Positions 1-8,613 of a stretch of 64,000 nucleotides of DNA are shown piece by piece. The notes under the pieces are model-generated. The model was not told the origin of the DNA. It made no database searches and saw only the letters and a list, made by a program, of their open reading frames with translations. Each line of letters begins with the position of its first letter. The first letter of the stretch is position 1. The stretch lies in assembly GCA_016718315.1 (NCBI GenBank), contig JADKDV010000012.1, positions 34,284 to 98,283 on the forward strand. Direction: 5' to 3'. The position numbers and the translations under genes are program-made. This DNA is from Candidatus Obscuribacter sp. (lineage in GTDB: Bacteria; Cyanobacteriota; Vampirovibrionia; Obscuribacterales; Obscuribacteraceae).

Positions 1-1
1 A

Positions 2-379
2 CTGCTGGTCTCGCTTGGACTGCTTGGACTGGCCATAGTCGTCTATTTAAATATGCGCAAAAAAGCCAAGGTGCGGGAGCTACTGGCGATTCACAAGCCT
101 TCCACACTTGTCTATCTTGAAGTCCTGGAAGAACTCAAACGCTACGAAGTCGTTAAGTTTCCTACAGAAACAGTAGACGAGGTCTCGCTGCGCTTCCAAG
201 AAAAGTGGCAGGAGATGTCAAACTCCGGTAATCCCGTCGACGAAGAACTGGCGCCTGTTGTCTCCAGTTTTATGGAACTCTATACGGCGGACAGATTTGG
301 CGGAGAAGACAATCTTGACGAGCTTACTGAAATTTCCAGGAAGATAAAGTCACTAACTGGCTCCAGCCAGCGTAGATAA
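2..379 (+). CDS. C-terminal end of an unrecognised membrane protein (5' end outside window)
   Basis: The first in-frame ATG is at 53, but the frame is open back to the window edge. The codons before that ATG encode a strongly hydrophobic stretch (LLVSLGLLGLAIVVYL), a transmembrane helix followed by the basic stop-transfer sequence MRKKAK. The gene therefore starts upstream and only about 125 residues are visible. The soluble tail is acidic and helical, without a catalytic motif I recognise. One helix followed by such a tail resembles the ends of Bat/MoxR-associated proteins, and an AAA ATPase follows 184 bases downstream, but that link is speculative. Confidence 0.7.
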   Translation: MLVSLGLLGLAIVVYLNMRKKAKVRELLAIHKPSTLVYLEVLEELKRYEVVKFPTETVDEVSLRFQEKWQEMSNSGNPVDEELAPVVSSFMELYTADRFGGEDNLDELTEISRKIKSLTGSSQRR

Positions 380-504
380 GCCTTATAATTTGGGCAGGTG
401 CTAGTAAGTAGAGCCACACTGCGCTAAAGTGGATATACTTGCTTGCCATACTGAGAGCGCATCAGGGCTCAAGCGATGTTGTCAACAAGTCAAGCGGAAT
501 ATCA

Positions 505-521
505 CTGCGGTTGTACCGCAG
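505..521 (+). promoter_or_regulatory. Short hairpin in the leader of the AAA ATPase gene
   Basis: CTGCGG and CCGCAG form a perfect 6-bp stem around a 5-base loop, 43 bases before the ATG at 564. There is no T-run, so it is not an obvious terminator. It could be a leader structure or an operator. Confidence 0.25.
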
Positions 522-563
522 ACTCAAATGGTCCCTAACGGCTCCAACTAAAGAGAGATACAA

Positions 564-1847
564 ATGCAACAGGTAAGAACGGGAACACAACAGCAACAGG
601 AATTCGTTCCTCCATATCCGGCAAGCATTGCCGAAACAGGTATGAAAGAAGGTTTCCTGGAAGAGCTGGTTCTCAAAGATATTTACATGGTCAACTTCGC
701 GCTTGGTCGTGAAATCGCCTCAAGGACCATGTTGCCCTTCAAAATCGTTGAAGAAATCATCGAAGTATTGAAGAAGCAATTGCTCATTGAAGTAAGAGCC
801 TCAGGCGGTCTTGCTGACTACGAATACACTCCCACCGAAAAAGGTCGGGACCGTGCTCGCGCTTACTTTGACCACAACGCGTATGTGGGTCCGTGCCCTG
901 TACCGTGGTCCCGTTATGTCGACTCTCTCAAATATCAGACTATCCGTCGTGAGCACGTCACTCCCAGAGACTTGGAAGTAGCTTTCTCAGACATCATGGT
1001 CAACCGCCGCACCATCAACGCCGTTGGTCCAGCCATCAACTCAGGCAGAGGGATGTTCCTCTTTGGTGAAGCCGGCAATGGTAAGACATCAATTGCTGAA
1101 CGTATTGTGCGTTCGTTCAAGGGACATATTTTTATCCCTTATGCCGTAGAAATCGACGGTCAGATTATCCGTGTCTACGACAACCACAACCACGAACAAG
1201 TATCTGCTGCTAACTATCCACGAGATTATGACCACCGATGGGTACGCATCCAGAGACCTTGCGTAGTCGTAGGTGGTGAGCTGACAATCGATATGCTCGA
1301 ACTACAGTTTGACTACGGTACAAAGCTCTACGAAGCGCCAATCCAACTCAAGAGTAATTGCGGCTTGCTGCTAATCGACGACTTTGGTCGTCAACGTATC
1401 GACCACAAATCACTACTCAACAGATGGATTGTGCCTCTCGAAAAACGGGTGGACTACCTCACATTGCACACCGGTAAAAAACTGGAAGTGCCATTTGAAC
1501 AGCTCATTGTTTTTTCAACTAACCTCAACCCAGCTGACCTGGTAGACGAAGCGTTCCTCAGACGTATTCCCTACAAGATCAACATCACAAACCCGACAGA
1601 AGACGAGTTCAAGTGGATCTTCCTGCAATATTGTCAGCGTACTGGCGTGCCCTATAACGAAGAAGCGGTCAACTATTTGATCGAGTCACAATATAGAAGC
1701 GGCAAGCGCATGATGAGATGCTGCCATCCTCGCGACATCGTCGATCAGGTCATCAACCTCTGTGCTTTCTTGCAGACCGATCCCAGACTCTCCAGAGAGT
1801 ATCTGGACCACGCCTGTGCTGTTTATTTTGCAGCAATGGGCAAATAA
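564..1847 (+). CDS. AAA-family ATPase with N-terminal helical (winged-helix-like) region
   Basis: A 427-residue P-loop ATPase. Residues 1-110 form a helical, possibly winged-helix segment. Walker A is GEAGNGKT (168-175), Walker B is LLLIDDFG (268-275), a sensor-1-like FSTN lies near 317-320 and an arginine pair FLRR at 331-334. No signal peptide or membrane helix is visible, so it should be cytoplasmic. The ATG follows a purine-rich AAAGAGAGAT ribosome site, and the gene ends in a strong terminator at 1869-1904. The family is predicted ATPases with chaperone-like activity, and its client is not identifiable here. About 65 residues between the Walker motifs (185-250) look like an insertion that could bind a partner. 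Confidence 0.8.
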   Translation: MQQVRTGTQQQQEFVPPYPASIAETGMKEGFLEELVLKDIYMVNFALGREIASRTMLPFKIVEEIIEVLKKQLLIEVRASGGLADYEYTPTEKGRDRARAYFDHNAYVGPCPVPWSRYVDSLKYQTIRREHVTPRDLEVAFSDIMVNRRTINAVGPAINSGRGMFLFGEAGNGKTSIAERIVRSFKGHIFIPYAVEIDGQIIRVYDNHNHEQVSAANYPRDYDHRWVRIQRPCVVVGGELTIDMLELQFDYGTKLYEAPIQLKSNCGLLLIDDFGRQRIDHKSLLNRWIVPLEKRVDYLTLHTGKKLEVPFEQLIVFSTNLNPADLVDEAFLRRIPYKINITNPTEDEFKWIFLQYCQRTGVPYNEEAVNYLIESQYRSGKRMMRCCHPRDIVDQVINLCAFLQTDPRLSREYLDHACAVYFAAMGK

Positions 1848-1868
1848 CAACTGCAATTACAAAAGATC

Positions 1869-1904
1869 AAAGAGAGCTACCAATAGTGGTGGCTCTCTTT
1901 TTTT
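1869..1904. terminator. Bidirectional intrinsic terminator between convergent genes
   Basis: A near-perfect 13-bp stem (AAAGAGAGCTACC / GGTGGCTCTCTTT) with a 6-base loop is followed by a T-run on the plus strand and a T-rich stretch on the minus strand. It lies between the ends of the ATPase gene and the comEC-like gene. Confidence 0.85.
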
Positions 1905-1911
1905 GCTCAAC

Positions 1912-4284
1912 TTAGAGAGCAAAGCTGAGCAGATAGCGAGATGCTATTTGTTCGACCCGACAACTCAAAGTCGGATACAGAGGCAACGCCCAATCCAAAT
2001 AAGGTAAACAGCGAGAAAAGGCCAGGTCACCAGTGACAGCAATAAAATCAGAAGACGGACTTGCCCTGAATCGCACGGGTGTGACAACAGTACCAGCTAG
2101 AGACTGACAGCTGATGGCATAGGGAGCACGTCCCTGGCGACTGGCTATAAGATTGAGGTTGTCCTTTTTTAGTAGCAGCAAGAGCTGCTCAGCACCCTCA
2201 GCGTGCTCCCAGCGATAATCGACTAACTGATCGCTGTAATGGCTTAGATCTGTCAAATTGCGCAGTGGCTCAGATCGACTGCGCAAATACGCACGCAAAG
2301 TCGGGTCAAAAATATTGTCACCAGAGCCAGAGGTACGCTTACTGGCAGACTGTTTTAACAAAATAAACTGGCCGGTACGGCGCAGACAAAAGAAGTCTCT
2401 CCCGCTCAATATCTCCAGCGACGGAGCAAAAAGCTGACAACAAAAAACGAGAATGATGCTTTTGGCTAACACAACAAAACCAAGAGATTGTGGTTGCCAG
2501 AATCTCTTGGGCTGAGAATCGCTGCGGTCCACAAAAACCAATAGTAAAAGTAGTCCATAACTGAGCAAAACGATGGGCAGAGCAGGTCTGGCTACAACAA
2601 TAGTGGACAGAGGCAAGGAGGCAAGCCGCTCAACCACAAAAAGCAAAAGCTGAATCAATGGCGCAGCGATAAGACAGATCCAACTTGCAGGCAAAAGTAG
2701 TAAACGAGTGAGCGCGGCAAGCGGAGCCACTAAAGGACTGGCACCAAGAGTACTAGTGGAGAAAAAACTGACAATCGTATAGGGACTGACAAGCAATGTG
2801 GCAATAAAACCAAGCACCGTCACTGGTGCCACCAGTGGCTCAGCAAGAGTATTAGCGAGCAAAAAGACGGTGCTAAGTTGACCAAAATAATAAAGCTGCA
2901 AGGGCAGCACGGCGCACTGCGCTGCTAACACAATAGCAATGATACTGACCAGGCCCCTGCCCAATTTACCAGGGAGTGGCAAGATTAGTTTGAGACTGGC
3001 ATCAATCAATGGATAGAGACAGAGCACACCAAATGTGGCCGCATATGAAAGCTGCAAACCAATATCAAAAACGCTGACGGGACTGAGCCATATAGAGAGC
3101 AAAAGTGCCATTGCCAGCGCCCTTACGGCTGTAATCTGACGGAAGATGCAGCGTGCAAACAAGGCGATCAAACACATCACAGTGGCGCGAAATACTGATG
3201 GACTGGAGCCAGCCAGTAAACTAAAGCCCAAAACAGAAAAGACACAAACGGCTAGCTCGATGTGTTTGAAGCCATTTACGCCACAAAATAAAGGGGCTCG
3301 TAGTTTTTGCAAACGACCAGAAAGCGCCAGTATAAAACCGAGGATAATAGTGAGGTTCATGCCGGAAGCGGCCAATAGATGACTTAATCCAACTTTGTTA
3401 AAACTCAGCTTGAGGGCGCTTGCGAGAGCTACAGCGCGGTCGCCCATGACCATAGAGGCAATCAACTGAGCAGCCGTATCGCTAAGATTACACTTAAAAA
3501 AAGACAGCAAATACTTGCGCCAGAAGTCGACTATCTGCAAACAAAATCCAGACCAGTCAGAGAAATTGCTATGACTTTGTAGTGCTAACTGACTGTGCCT
3601 ATCTGGATAGGCGCGCGATAGCTGAAAGTAGACGCCACGACTGGCGAGATAAGAAGATGGCTTACCCTGAAAGCTAAAGCATTGGTCGGTTGGCCGGCTG
3701 AATACACCACGCACGGTGATCGTCTGACCGAGACAAGAGTTGCTACTGAGAGAGCCCTCATTCAAAATACCAGGAGCAAGCATGACGGGCACTAAAGAGG
3801 CTATTTTGAAAGATTTGGTATCGGACTCTAATATGACCGCATCGCTTATGGTAAGACGGTCCTGACTGGCGTCAATACAACTGATGCGACCACTCATGGT
3901 GACATGCTCTCCGAGCAGGTAGTCTAGCTGGTGTTGCGTTAACTCGGCTTGCCTCAAACCTGTCATCAAAAATGCGATGGTTACAAAGGTCACACCAGCT
4001 AGCTTGCTAGCAAGTCTGGCACGCAAAAGAGTCTGCAAGAGCCAGATAAAGATGGCAAGCAATGCCAGCAAAACAAAATTAGCGAGGATCTCCTCTCGCC
4101 ATAGACTGGCAGCCAGAGCCCCTAACAGGGCTGAGAATGCCGACCAGATCAAAACCACATCAGAGCCACCAGGTGCACTTGAAATAATAAATCCAGTACT
4201 GCGCTCCAGACTATTATTTGCACTTGTAGCAAAATCAACAATGCTCAGCTGATCCGCCTGGTGAGCGGATGTAAGCTTACTCAT
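1912..4284 (-). CDS. comEC: ComEC/Rec2-family DNA-uptake channel protein
   Basis: A 790-residue polytopic membrane protein with a cluster of N-terminal helices, a soluble OB-like segment (about 120-220) and a competence domain. The family signature H-L-L-A-A-S-G-M-N is at 302-310, followed by repeated hydrophobic helices. In known systems ComEC passes single-stranded DNA across the inner membrane during transformation. The ATG follows a perfect GGAGG at 7-base spacing. The C-terminal 170 residues lack the HxHxDH metal motif of the metallo-beta-lactamase domain found in many ComEC proteins, so a nuclease-like tail is missing or unrecognisable. No other competence gene is in the window. Family membership is firm; function is inferred. 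Confidence 0.85.
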   Translation of the reverse strand: MSKLTSAHQADQLSIVDFATSANNSLERSTGFIISSAPGGSDVVLIWSAFSALLGALAASLWREEILANFVLLALLAIFIWLLQTLLRARLASKLAGVTFVTIAFLMTGLRQAELTQHQLDYLLGEHVTMSGRISCIDASQDRLTISDAVILESDTKSFKIASLVPVMLAPGILNEGSLSSNSCLGQTITVRGVFSRPTDQCFSFQGKPSSYLASRGVYFQLSRAYPDRHSQLALQSHSNFSDWSGFCLQIVDFWRKYLLSFFKCNLSDTAAQLIASMVMGDRAVALASALKLSFNKVGLSHLLAASGMNLTIILGFILALSGRLQKLRAPLFCGVNGFKHIELAVCVFSVLGFSLLAGSSPSVFRATVMCLIALFARCIFRQITAVRALAMALLLSIWLSPVSVFDIGLQLSYAATFGVLCLYPLIDASLKLILPLPGKLGRGLVSIIAIVLAAQCAVLPLQLYYFGQLSTVFLLANTLAEPLVAPVTVLGFIATLLVSPYTIVSFFSTSTLGASPLVAPLAALTRLLLLPASWICLIAAPLIQLLLFVVERLASLPLSTIVVARPALPIVLLSYGLLLLLVFVDRSDSQPKRFWQPQSLGFVVLAKSIILVFCCQLFAPSLEILSGRDFFCLRRTGQFILLKQSASKRTSGSGDNIFDPTLRAYLRSRSEPLRNLTDLSHYSDQLVDYRWEHAEGAEQLLLLLKKDNLNLIASRQGRAPYAISCQSLAGTVVTPVRFRASPSSDFIAVTGDLAFSRCLPYLDWALPLYPTLSCRVEQIASRYLLSFAL

Positions 4285-4405
4285 GAGAAGACCTCCGGCA
4301 CAAAAGCATGCCTATCAGAAACTACACAAGCCATTTATAGCTTTGCAGTTTAAGACGTCCTATTCTCAAGAATAGTTCAATGCACTATCTCAAAATCCAA
4401 CTCTC

Positions 4406-6895
4406 TTACTTACCGCGTTGCAGTCCATTGTCGACGTTAAGCGGATTGAGGTGCGGATTGCCATAGTTGGCTCGGATGGTGGGATCAACCCTATCGGTCA
4501 GCTCATTAAACTGTTGTCTGAGCTGCTGCAAATCTGGGTTATTGGGGTCACCAAAGCGCTCAGCCATCATAATGGCGCCCTGGGCACCGTTAAAGCTCTT
4601 ACGTCTATTGCCTGGCAAAAGATCGATAGGATTGTTAGCGGCGTTATATAAAAGGTCTTTTGCTCCAGTGCCATCATCACCATGATCCAGTTTGTTTTTA
4701 GCCATAGCTAGATAGGCTACAGCCTGATCACGGTATAGTTTTGCCAACATTTGCTGACAATCAACTTTCTCGGCATTAGCTAGTTCTGCCATTCTGGTAT
4801 TACCGTCTGTTGTGAATTTATCGCCAAGGTCACGCGCCTTCTTGCCCTTTTCGGCATATTGCAAGACCATGCGATCTGATTCAAAAACAATCGATTTTAA
4901 TATCTTTTCGGTATCTGCACCGGCATATTTAGCCAGATCTTTGACCGCGCCAGGGATATCATGCTTACCTTCAAATATTTCGGTGAGCTTCTTACGCGTT
5001 TCAGCATTGTAATCTTTGAGTGCTTTCAGCTCTTCTTCTTTAGGCTGTGTACCTTCCACAAGTGCTGGCGGATGTGAGCTATCTTTGTTGTATTCGATAA
5101 TGCCTCGGGTGAATTCGTGGGCACCATTTATTGAAGTGGTAGAACGAATATAAAGATCTGCTGCCCGACCATTCAAGTCCAAGTTATAGCCAGGCAAGAT
5201 GTAGTTAAAAGTGTGGTTTTCGAGAACCTGAGTGCCCTTGCCCACTTCAGCATCACCCATAGAACGGCGCATCACACCGTCCTGTCGATAAGCCAGGAGC
5301 TTTTGCTCTTGAGTCATTTGAGGACTGCCATCAGGTTTTTTGAGATTCCAGGCAGCTCTCATCTGAGCATCACTGGCCATAACCAGACGCATTAGATAAT
5401 CGGTCTTTTTACCGAGATCTGTATAACTATTGGTCATGCGATCAAGCGAACTGGCAGAACGCTCTCTAGCATCGACAACAGTGCGCTCCTTGGTGTCATA
5501 ATAAGTATCTTTAAAACCGGTGGTATTATCCCCAATGGCATGAATACCCTTGGCTAAACCAACGCCAAGGCCAACAACGCCCAATCTAAGCGGTGCACTG
5601 GGTATACGCGAAGCCAGCGCGATAGAAGTACCGAGCAAACCAGCATCCACCCAGTCAGTGTTACCGGTGGGAGCATTCCAGGCTTCAGGAGCGGCACCAA
5701 AAACTTTATCCACAGCGCGAGATGCAACTAGCGAACCAGCCAGTGCAACCCCTTTGCCCATTGTAGTTTTGGAAGCAACAAGAGCCATCGGTCCAAGCAA
5801 CTGTTCAGTGTTCCAGGATTCTTGTGCCTTACCACCAGTTGCTTCGTTTAGGGAGCGGTCAGCCAGGATAGCACCATAAGACATTGCCGCACCAAACAAT
5901 CCCGTGCGCATCGAAGATGCAACACCCATTGGCTCTGCAATCTTACGACCAGCAATAGCCTGGGCACGAGAGGTCTCGGCTGCAGAAAATCTTACCAGTT
6001 CATCTGCTTCTGTCTTACTCCAGAGTCCGTTAATCTCAGCAGCAGCAACTGTTTGCGAAGACAGTGGATTGCGCAAAGTCTGCAAACGTTGGGACGCCTT
6101 GAGTTTAGCTTCTTCCTCGACAGCCTCTTTAAGAGCCGCTTCGGCTTCCATGATACGAGTCTGTCTCAAGGCCATAGCTTCGGCTTGCTCGGAGCCAGCC
6201 TTGATTGGTACAAGATCGCCAGTACCGTTTACATGAGTCTGCCAGGCACGAGCTGGCGCATCAGCCATTTTGGCAAGATTGCGCTTAAATGCGTTCTCGC
6301 TCTCAAGGTAAGGCGCTGTGGCAATCACTGTACGGTTGGCGGCAGCTGTCAGACCACGCTCATAAACTGGTGACATGGCACCGCCAGCCATAGCGGCAAG
6401 TGTGGCTCCAGCTGTGTGCTGGAAACCACCAGCAGTCATAAAATCAGGGTCGCGAAAAGGATCATGCGCCAGTCCGCGCTTAGCAATTACTTGTTGAATA
6501 GCTTTGTGTGTAATCTCAAGGGCATTTAAGTCCTTGGACTGAGCAGCAGCGGCACTTGTAGGAGTGGAATAGCGTTGATTTGGGTCACGCTCATATTGCT
6601 GGTGAGTCTGACGGAAGTCTGGCGTGACGGGCTGCTGTGTGCGGTCCAGACGCTGACCATCAGGGGTACGATCAGTGCCATATGTAGCCCGACCCGGTGG
6701 CTTTGGCGCACCTGGCTGGTCTTTGGCCTTAAAAGGATCCAGAGAAGGGGATTTTTGCCCAGGTTCGAGGGCTAAAGGAGCAACATTTGGTGGACGCTGT
6801 CCATCTTGAGCCGCTTGGATTAAGGTTAAAGCAGAATCACCAGGCTTTGTTTGATCCTTGTCTTTTTCTGGTTTAACAGGCTGGTCGCCACTCAT
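4406..6895 (-). CDS. Large unrecognised protein with Pro/Lys-rich N-terminus and Ala-rich middle
   Basis: About 829 residues. An upstream in-frame ATG (6913) exists, but the Shine-Dalgarno CGGAGG lies inside those extra codons, so translation almost certainly starts at 6895 (MSGDQPVKPEKD). The first 110 residues are charged, proline-rich and probably disordered. A following Ala/Gly-rich region contains a likely coiled coil (EAEAALKEAVEEEAKLKA), then weakly hydrophobic segments near 390-450 (SIALASRIPSAPLRLGVVGLGVG) and a polar helical C-terminal half. There is no signal peptide and no enzyme motif I recognise. The start style resembles the M15-like protein at 56614. It is divergent from the TPR gene at 7186. 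Confidence 0.7.
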   Translation of the reverse strand: MSGDQPVKPEKDKDQTKPGDSALTLIQAAQDGQRPPNVAPLALEPGQKSPSLDPFKAKDQPGAPKPPGRATYGTDRTPDGQRLDRTQQPVTPDFRQTHQQYERDPNQRYSTPTSAAAAQSKDLNALEITHKAIQQVIAKRGLAHDPFRDPDFMTAGGFQHTAGATLAAMAGGAMSPVYERGLTAAANRTVIATAPYLESENAFKRNLAKMADAPARAWQTHVNGTGDLVPIKAGSEQAEAMALRQTRIMEAEAALKEAVEEEAKLKASQRLQTLRNPLSSQTVAAAEINGLWSKTEADELVRFSAAETSRAQAIAGRKIAEPMGVASSMRTGLFGAAMSYGAILADRSLNEATGGKAQESWNTEQLLGPMALVASKTTMGKGVALAGSLVASRAVDKVFGAAPEAWNAPTGNTDWVDAGLLGTSIALASRIPSAPLRLGVVGLGVGLAKGIHAIGDNTTGFKDTYYDTKERTVVDARERSASSLDRMTNSYTDLGKKTDYLMRLVMASDAQMRAAWNLKKPDGSPQMTQEQKLLAYRQDGVMRRSMGDAEVGKGTQVLENHTFNYILPGYNLDLNGRAADLYIRSTTSINGAHEFTRGIIEYNKDSSHPPALVEGTQPKEEELKALKDYNAETRKKLTEIFEGKHDIPGAVKDLAKYAGADTEKILKSIVFESDRMVLQYAEKGKKARDLGDKFTTDGNTRMAELANAEKVDCQQMLAKLYRDQAVAYLAMAKNKLDHGDDGTGAKDLLYNAANNPIDLLPGNRRKSFNGAQGAIMMAERFGDPNNPDLQQLRQQFNELTDRVDPTIRANYGNPHLNPLNVDNGLQRGK

Positions 6896-7185
6896 AGAGT
6901 TCCTCCGGTTCAAGAAAAATGCAGCCTAGAGTACAAACTCTATATGCCACCTTCGCACATATCCATATTAGACAGATTTCAGCGATTGGTAAATGCGTAG
7001 AATTCCCACCTTAGACGCTTTTTGACGGCGAATTTATCTTTCGCTTACTTTTTGACTCGGCCATGACACAGTTTGCATGCTTTTGGCATTATTAGAGGCA
7101 TTTAGTCTATTTTTTAACCACTAAGCCCTTTAGCTCGTGGGTTGAATGGGAATGTGGCTAATAAGTGTTGGCAGGCAAGGCATAA

Positions 7186-8013
7186 ATGGATTCAGATCGG
7201 GAATGGTCATTAGCGTTTGAAAACGGCCAGCAGCTTTTACGCGCTGGTCGCAAAACTGAAGGCGAACGCCTGGTGCTAGATTTGATTGCCAGGGCTGAGC
7301 AGTTTCCGCCCAATGATAATCGTCTCGTGGTCAGCATGGAATGTCTGGCTGAGCACTACTTCTGCCTAAATGCATTTGCCAAGGCCGAACCACTGGTCAA
7401 AAGAATCATTCAAAGGCTGCAAGCCACTCTAGGCCCAGAGCATCAGGATTTAGGCAACTCAATCAACAATCTGGGGCTCTTGTATCACCGCCAGAAAAAG
7501 TACTTTATGGCCGAAACTGAGTACCAAAAGGCATTAACCATACTCGGCAAAACACTTGGCTCGGCCCATGTGCAAACAGCAAACACAGTGGCTAACTATG
7601 CCAAGCTCCTAAGAGAAACACACAGACACCAGGCTGCGCAAAAATTGGAAGCAGAAAACTGCCCGGAACAGGGTAACTGGACCAAATCAGGGGTTTACAA
7701 AGCCTATAACCCACCGACCAGACAAGCCAGTCCACAAAGACGTACCAGAGACAGTTATCAAGCTCATCCAATAGTTGTTGGACCCTTGACTGGGACATTG
7801 GCCACCCAGCTTGCCAATCAGGCAATGGACGGTGAACTGGTTACTTTGCAAGACATTGCCATACCCGAGCAAATAAAGGCGCAAGATAAACCAGAAATAC
7901 CGAACAAAGCTATCCCGGACGGCAACAAACCAGCCAATCAAAGCCCCGAAAGCGCTATAAACAGGCAAGGAGAAGGTTTGATGCGTATTCTCAGAGACCG
8001 CAGGGCTAACTAA
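7186..8013 (+). CDS. TPR protein, kinesin-light-chain-like repeats
   Basis: A 275-residue protein. Residues 10-155 contain about three 42-residue TPR units of the kinesin-light-chain type (LGPEHQDLGNSINNLGLLYH, then AETEYQKALTIL, then LGSAHVQTANTVANYAKLL). The remaining 120 residues are low-complexity, rich in Gln, Pro and Lys, and probably unstructured. TPRs bind proteins, but no partner is evident. Its stop overlaps the end of the convergent dcd gene by 4 bases (8010-8013). Confidence 0.8.
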   Translation: MDSDREWSLAFENGQQLLRAGRKTEGERLVLDLIARAEQFPPNDNRLVVSMECLAEHYFCLNAFAKAEPLVKRIIQRLQATLGPEHQDLGNSINNLGLLYHRQKKYFMAETEYQKALTILGKTLGSAHVQTANTVANYAKLLRETHRHQAAQKLEAENCPEQGNWTKSGVYKAYNPPTRQASPQRRTRDSYQAHPIVVGPLTGTLATQLANQAMDGELVTLQDIAIPEQIKAQDKPEIPNKAIPDGNKPANQSPESAINRQGEGLMRILRDRRAN

Positions 8014-8579
8014 ACGCTGGTCTTATTGAGATAGTATTTGCTGTGGGCAGCGGCCTTCTGTCCGTTATATTTGGCGCCTGGCTTTTTGTGATAAGGCAGG
8101 TCACACATGGCTGTGCGAGTAAACACCATCTGTCCAATGCTCATTCCCGCATGGAGACGCACAGGGCGATTGCCGACATTGAGTATCTCAAGGGTAATTT
8201 GAGCTGGTGGGTGACTAAAGCCAGCGTCGATAAAACCGGCTGTAACATGCACCATCACTCCCAGTCTGGCCAAGCTGGACTTGCCTGTTAACTGCCCGAC
8301 AATATCATCCGGCAAACAAATAGCTTCAAGCGTGGCACCCAGTATGAATTCGTAGGGATTGAGCACGATTGACTCTTCTTGCACTTGCACAATGCCCGAA
8401 TCGACTGACTCACCTGTAAATGGGTCAATAATCTCATCTGACTCTTCATGCCAGCTAAATTTATCCGATAGCCTTACGTCATAAGAGTTTGGCTGAATCA
8501 AGCGATCTTCGTAGGGATCAAGAATTAAACGACCAGAAGCGATTTCTTCTCTGATTTCGCGATCCACAAGTATGGACAT
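8010..8579 (-). CDS. dcd: dCTP deaminase
   Basis: A 189-residue enzyme converting dCTP to dUTP, feeding dTTP synthesis. The family motifs are QPNSYDVRL (29-37), GKSSLARLG (99-107), AGFIDAGF (114-121) and the catalytic Glu in ITLEI (E131). Length is typical. The loop FSHPPAQ departs from the usual Pro-Gly-Phe-x-Gly version. Some relatives also hydrolyse dUTP, which cannot be decided from sequence. The start follows GGAGCTGCC-ATG. It lies 34 bases downstream of nrdJ on the same strand, so the two probably form one deoxynucleotide-supply unit. Confidence 0.93.
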   Translation of the reverse strand: MSILVDREIREEIASGRLILDPYEDRLIQPNSYDVRLSDKFSWHEESDEIIDPFTGESVDSGIVQVQEESIVLNPYEFILGATLEAICLPDDIVGQLTGKSSLARLGVMVHVTAGFIDAGFSHPPAQITLEILNVGNRPVRLHAGMSIGQMVFTRTAMCDLPYHKKPGAKYNGQKAAAHSKYYLNKTSV

Positions 8580-8613
8580 GGCAGCTCCAGGCTATAAAGC
8601 AGTGCATAGGGTA

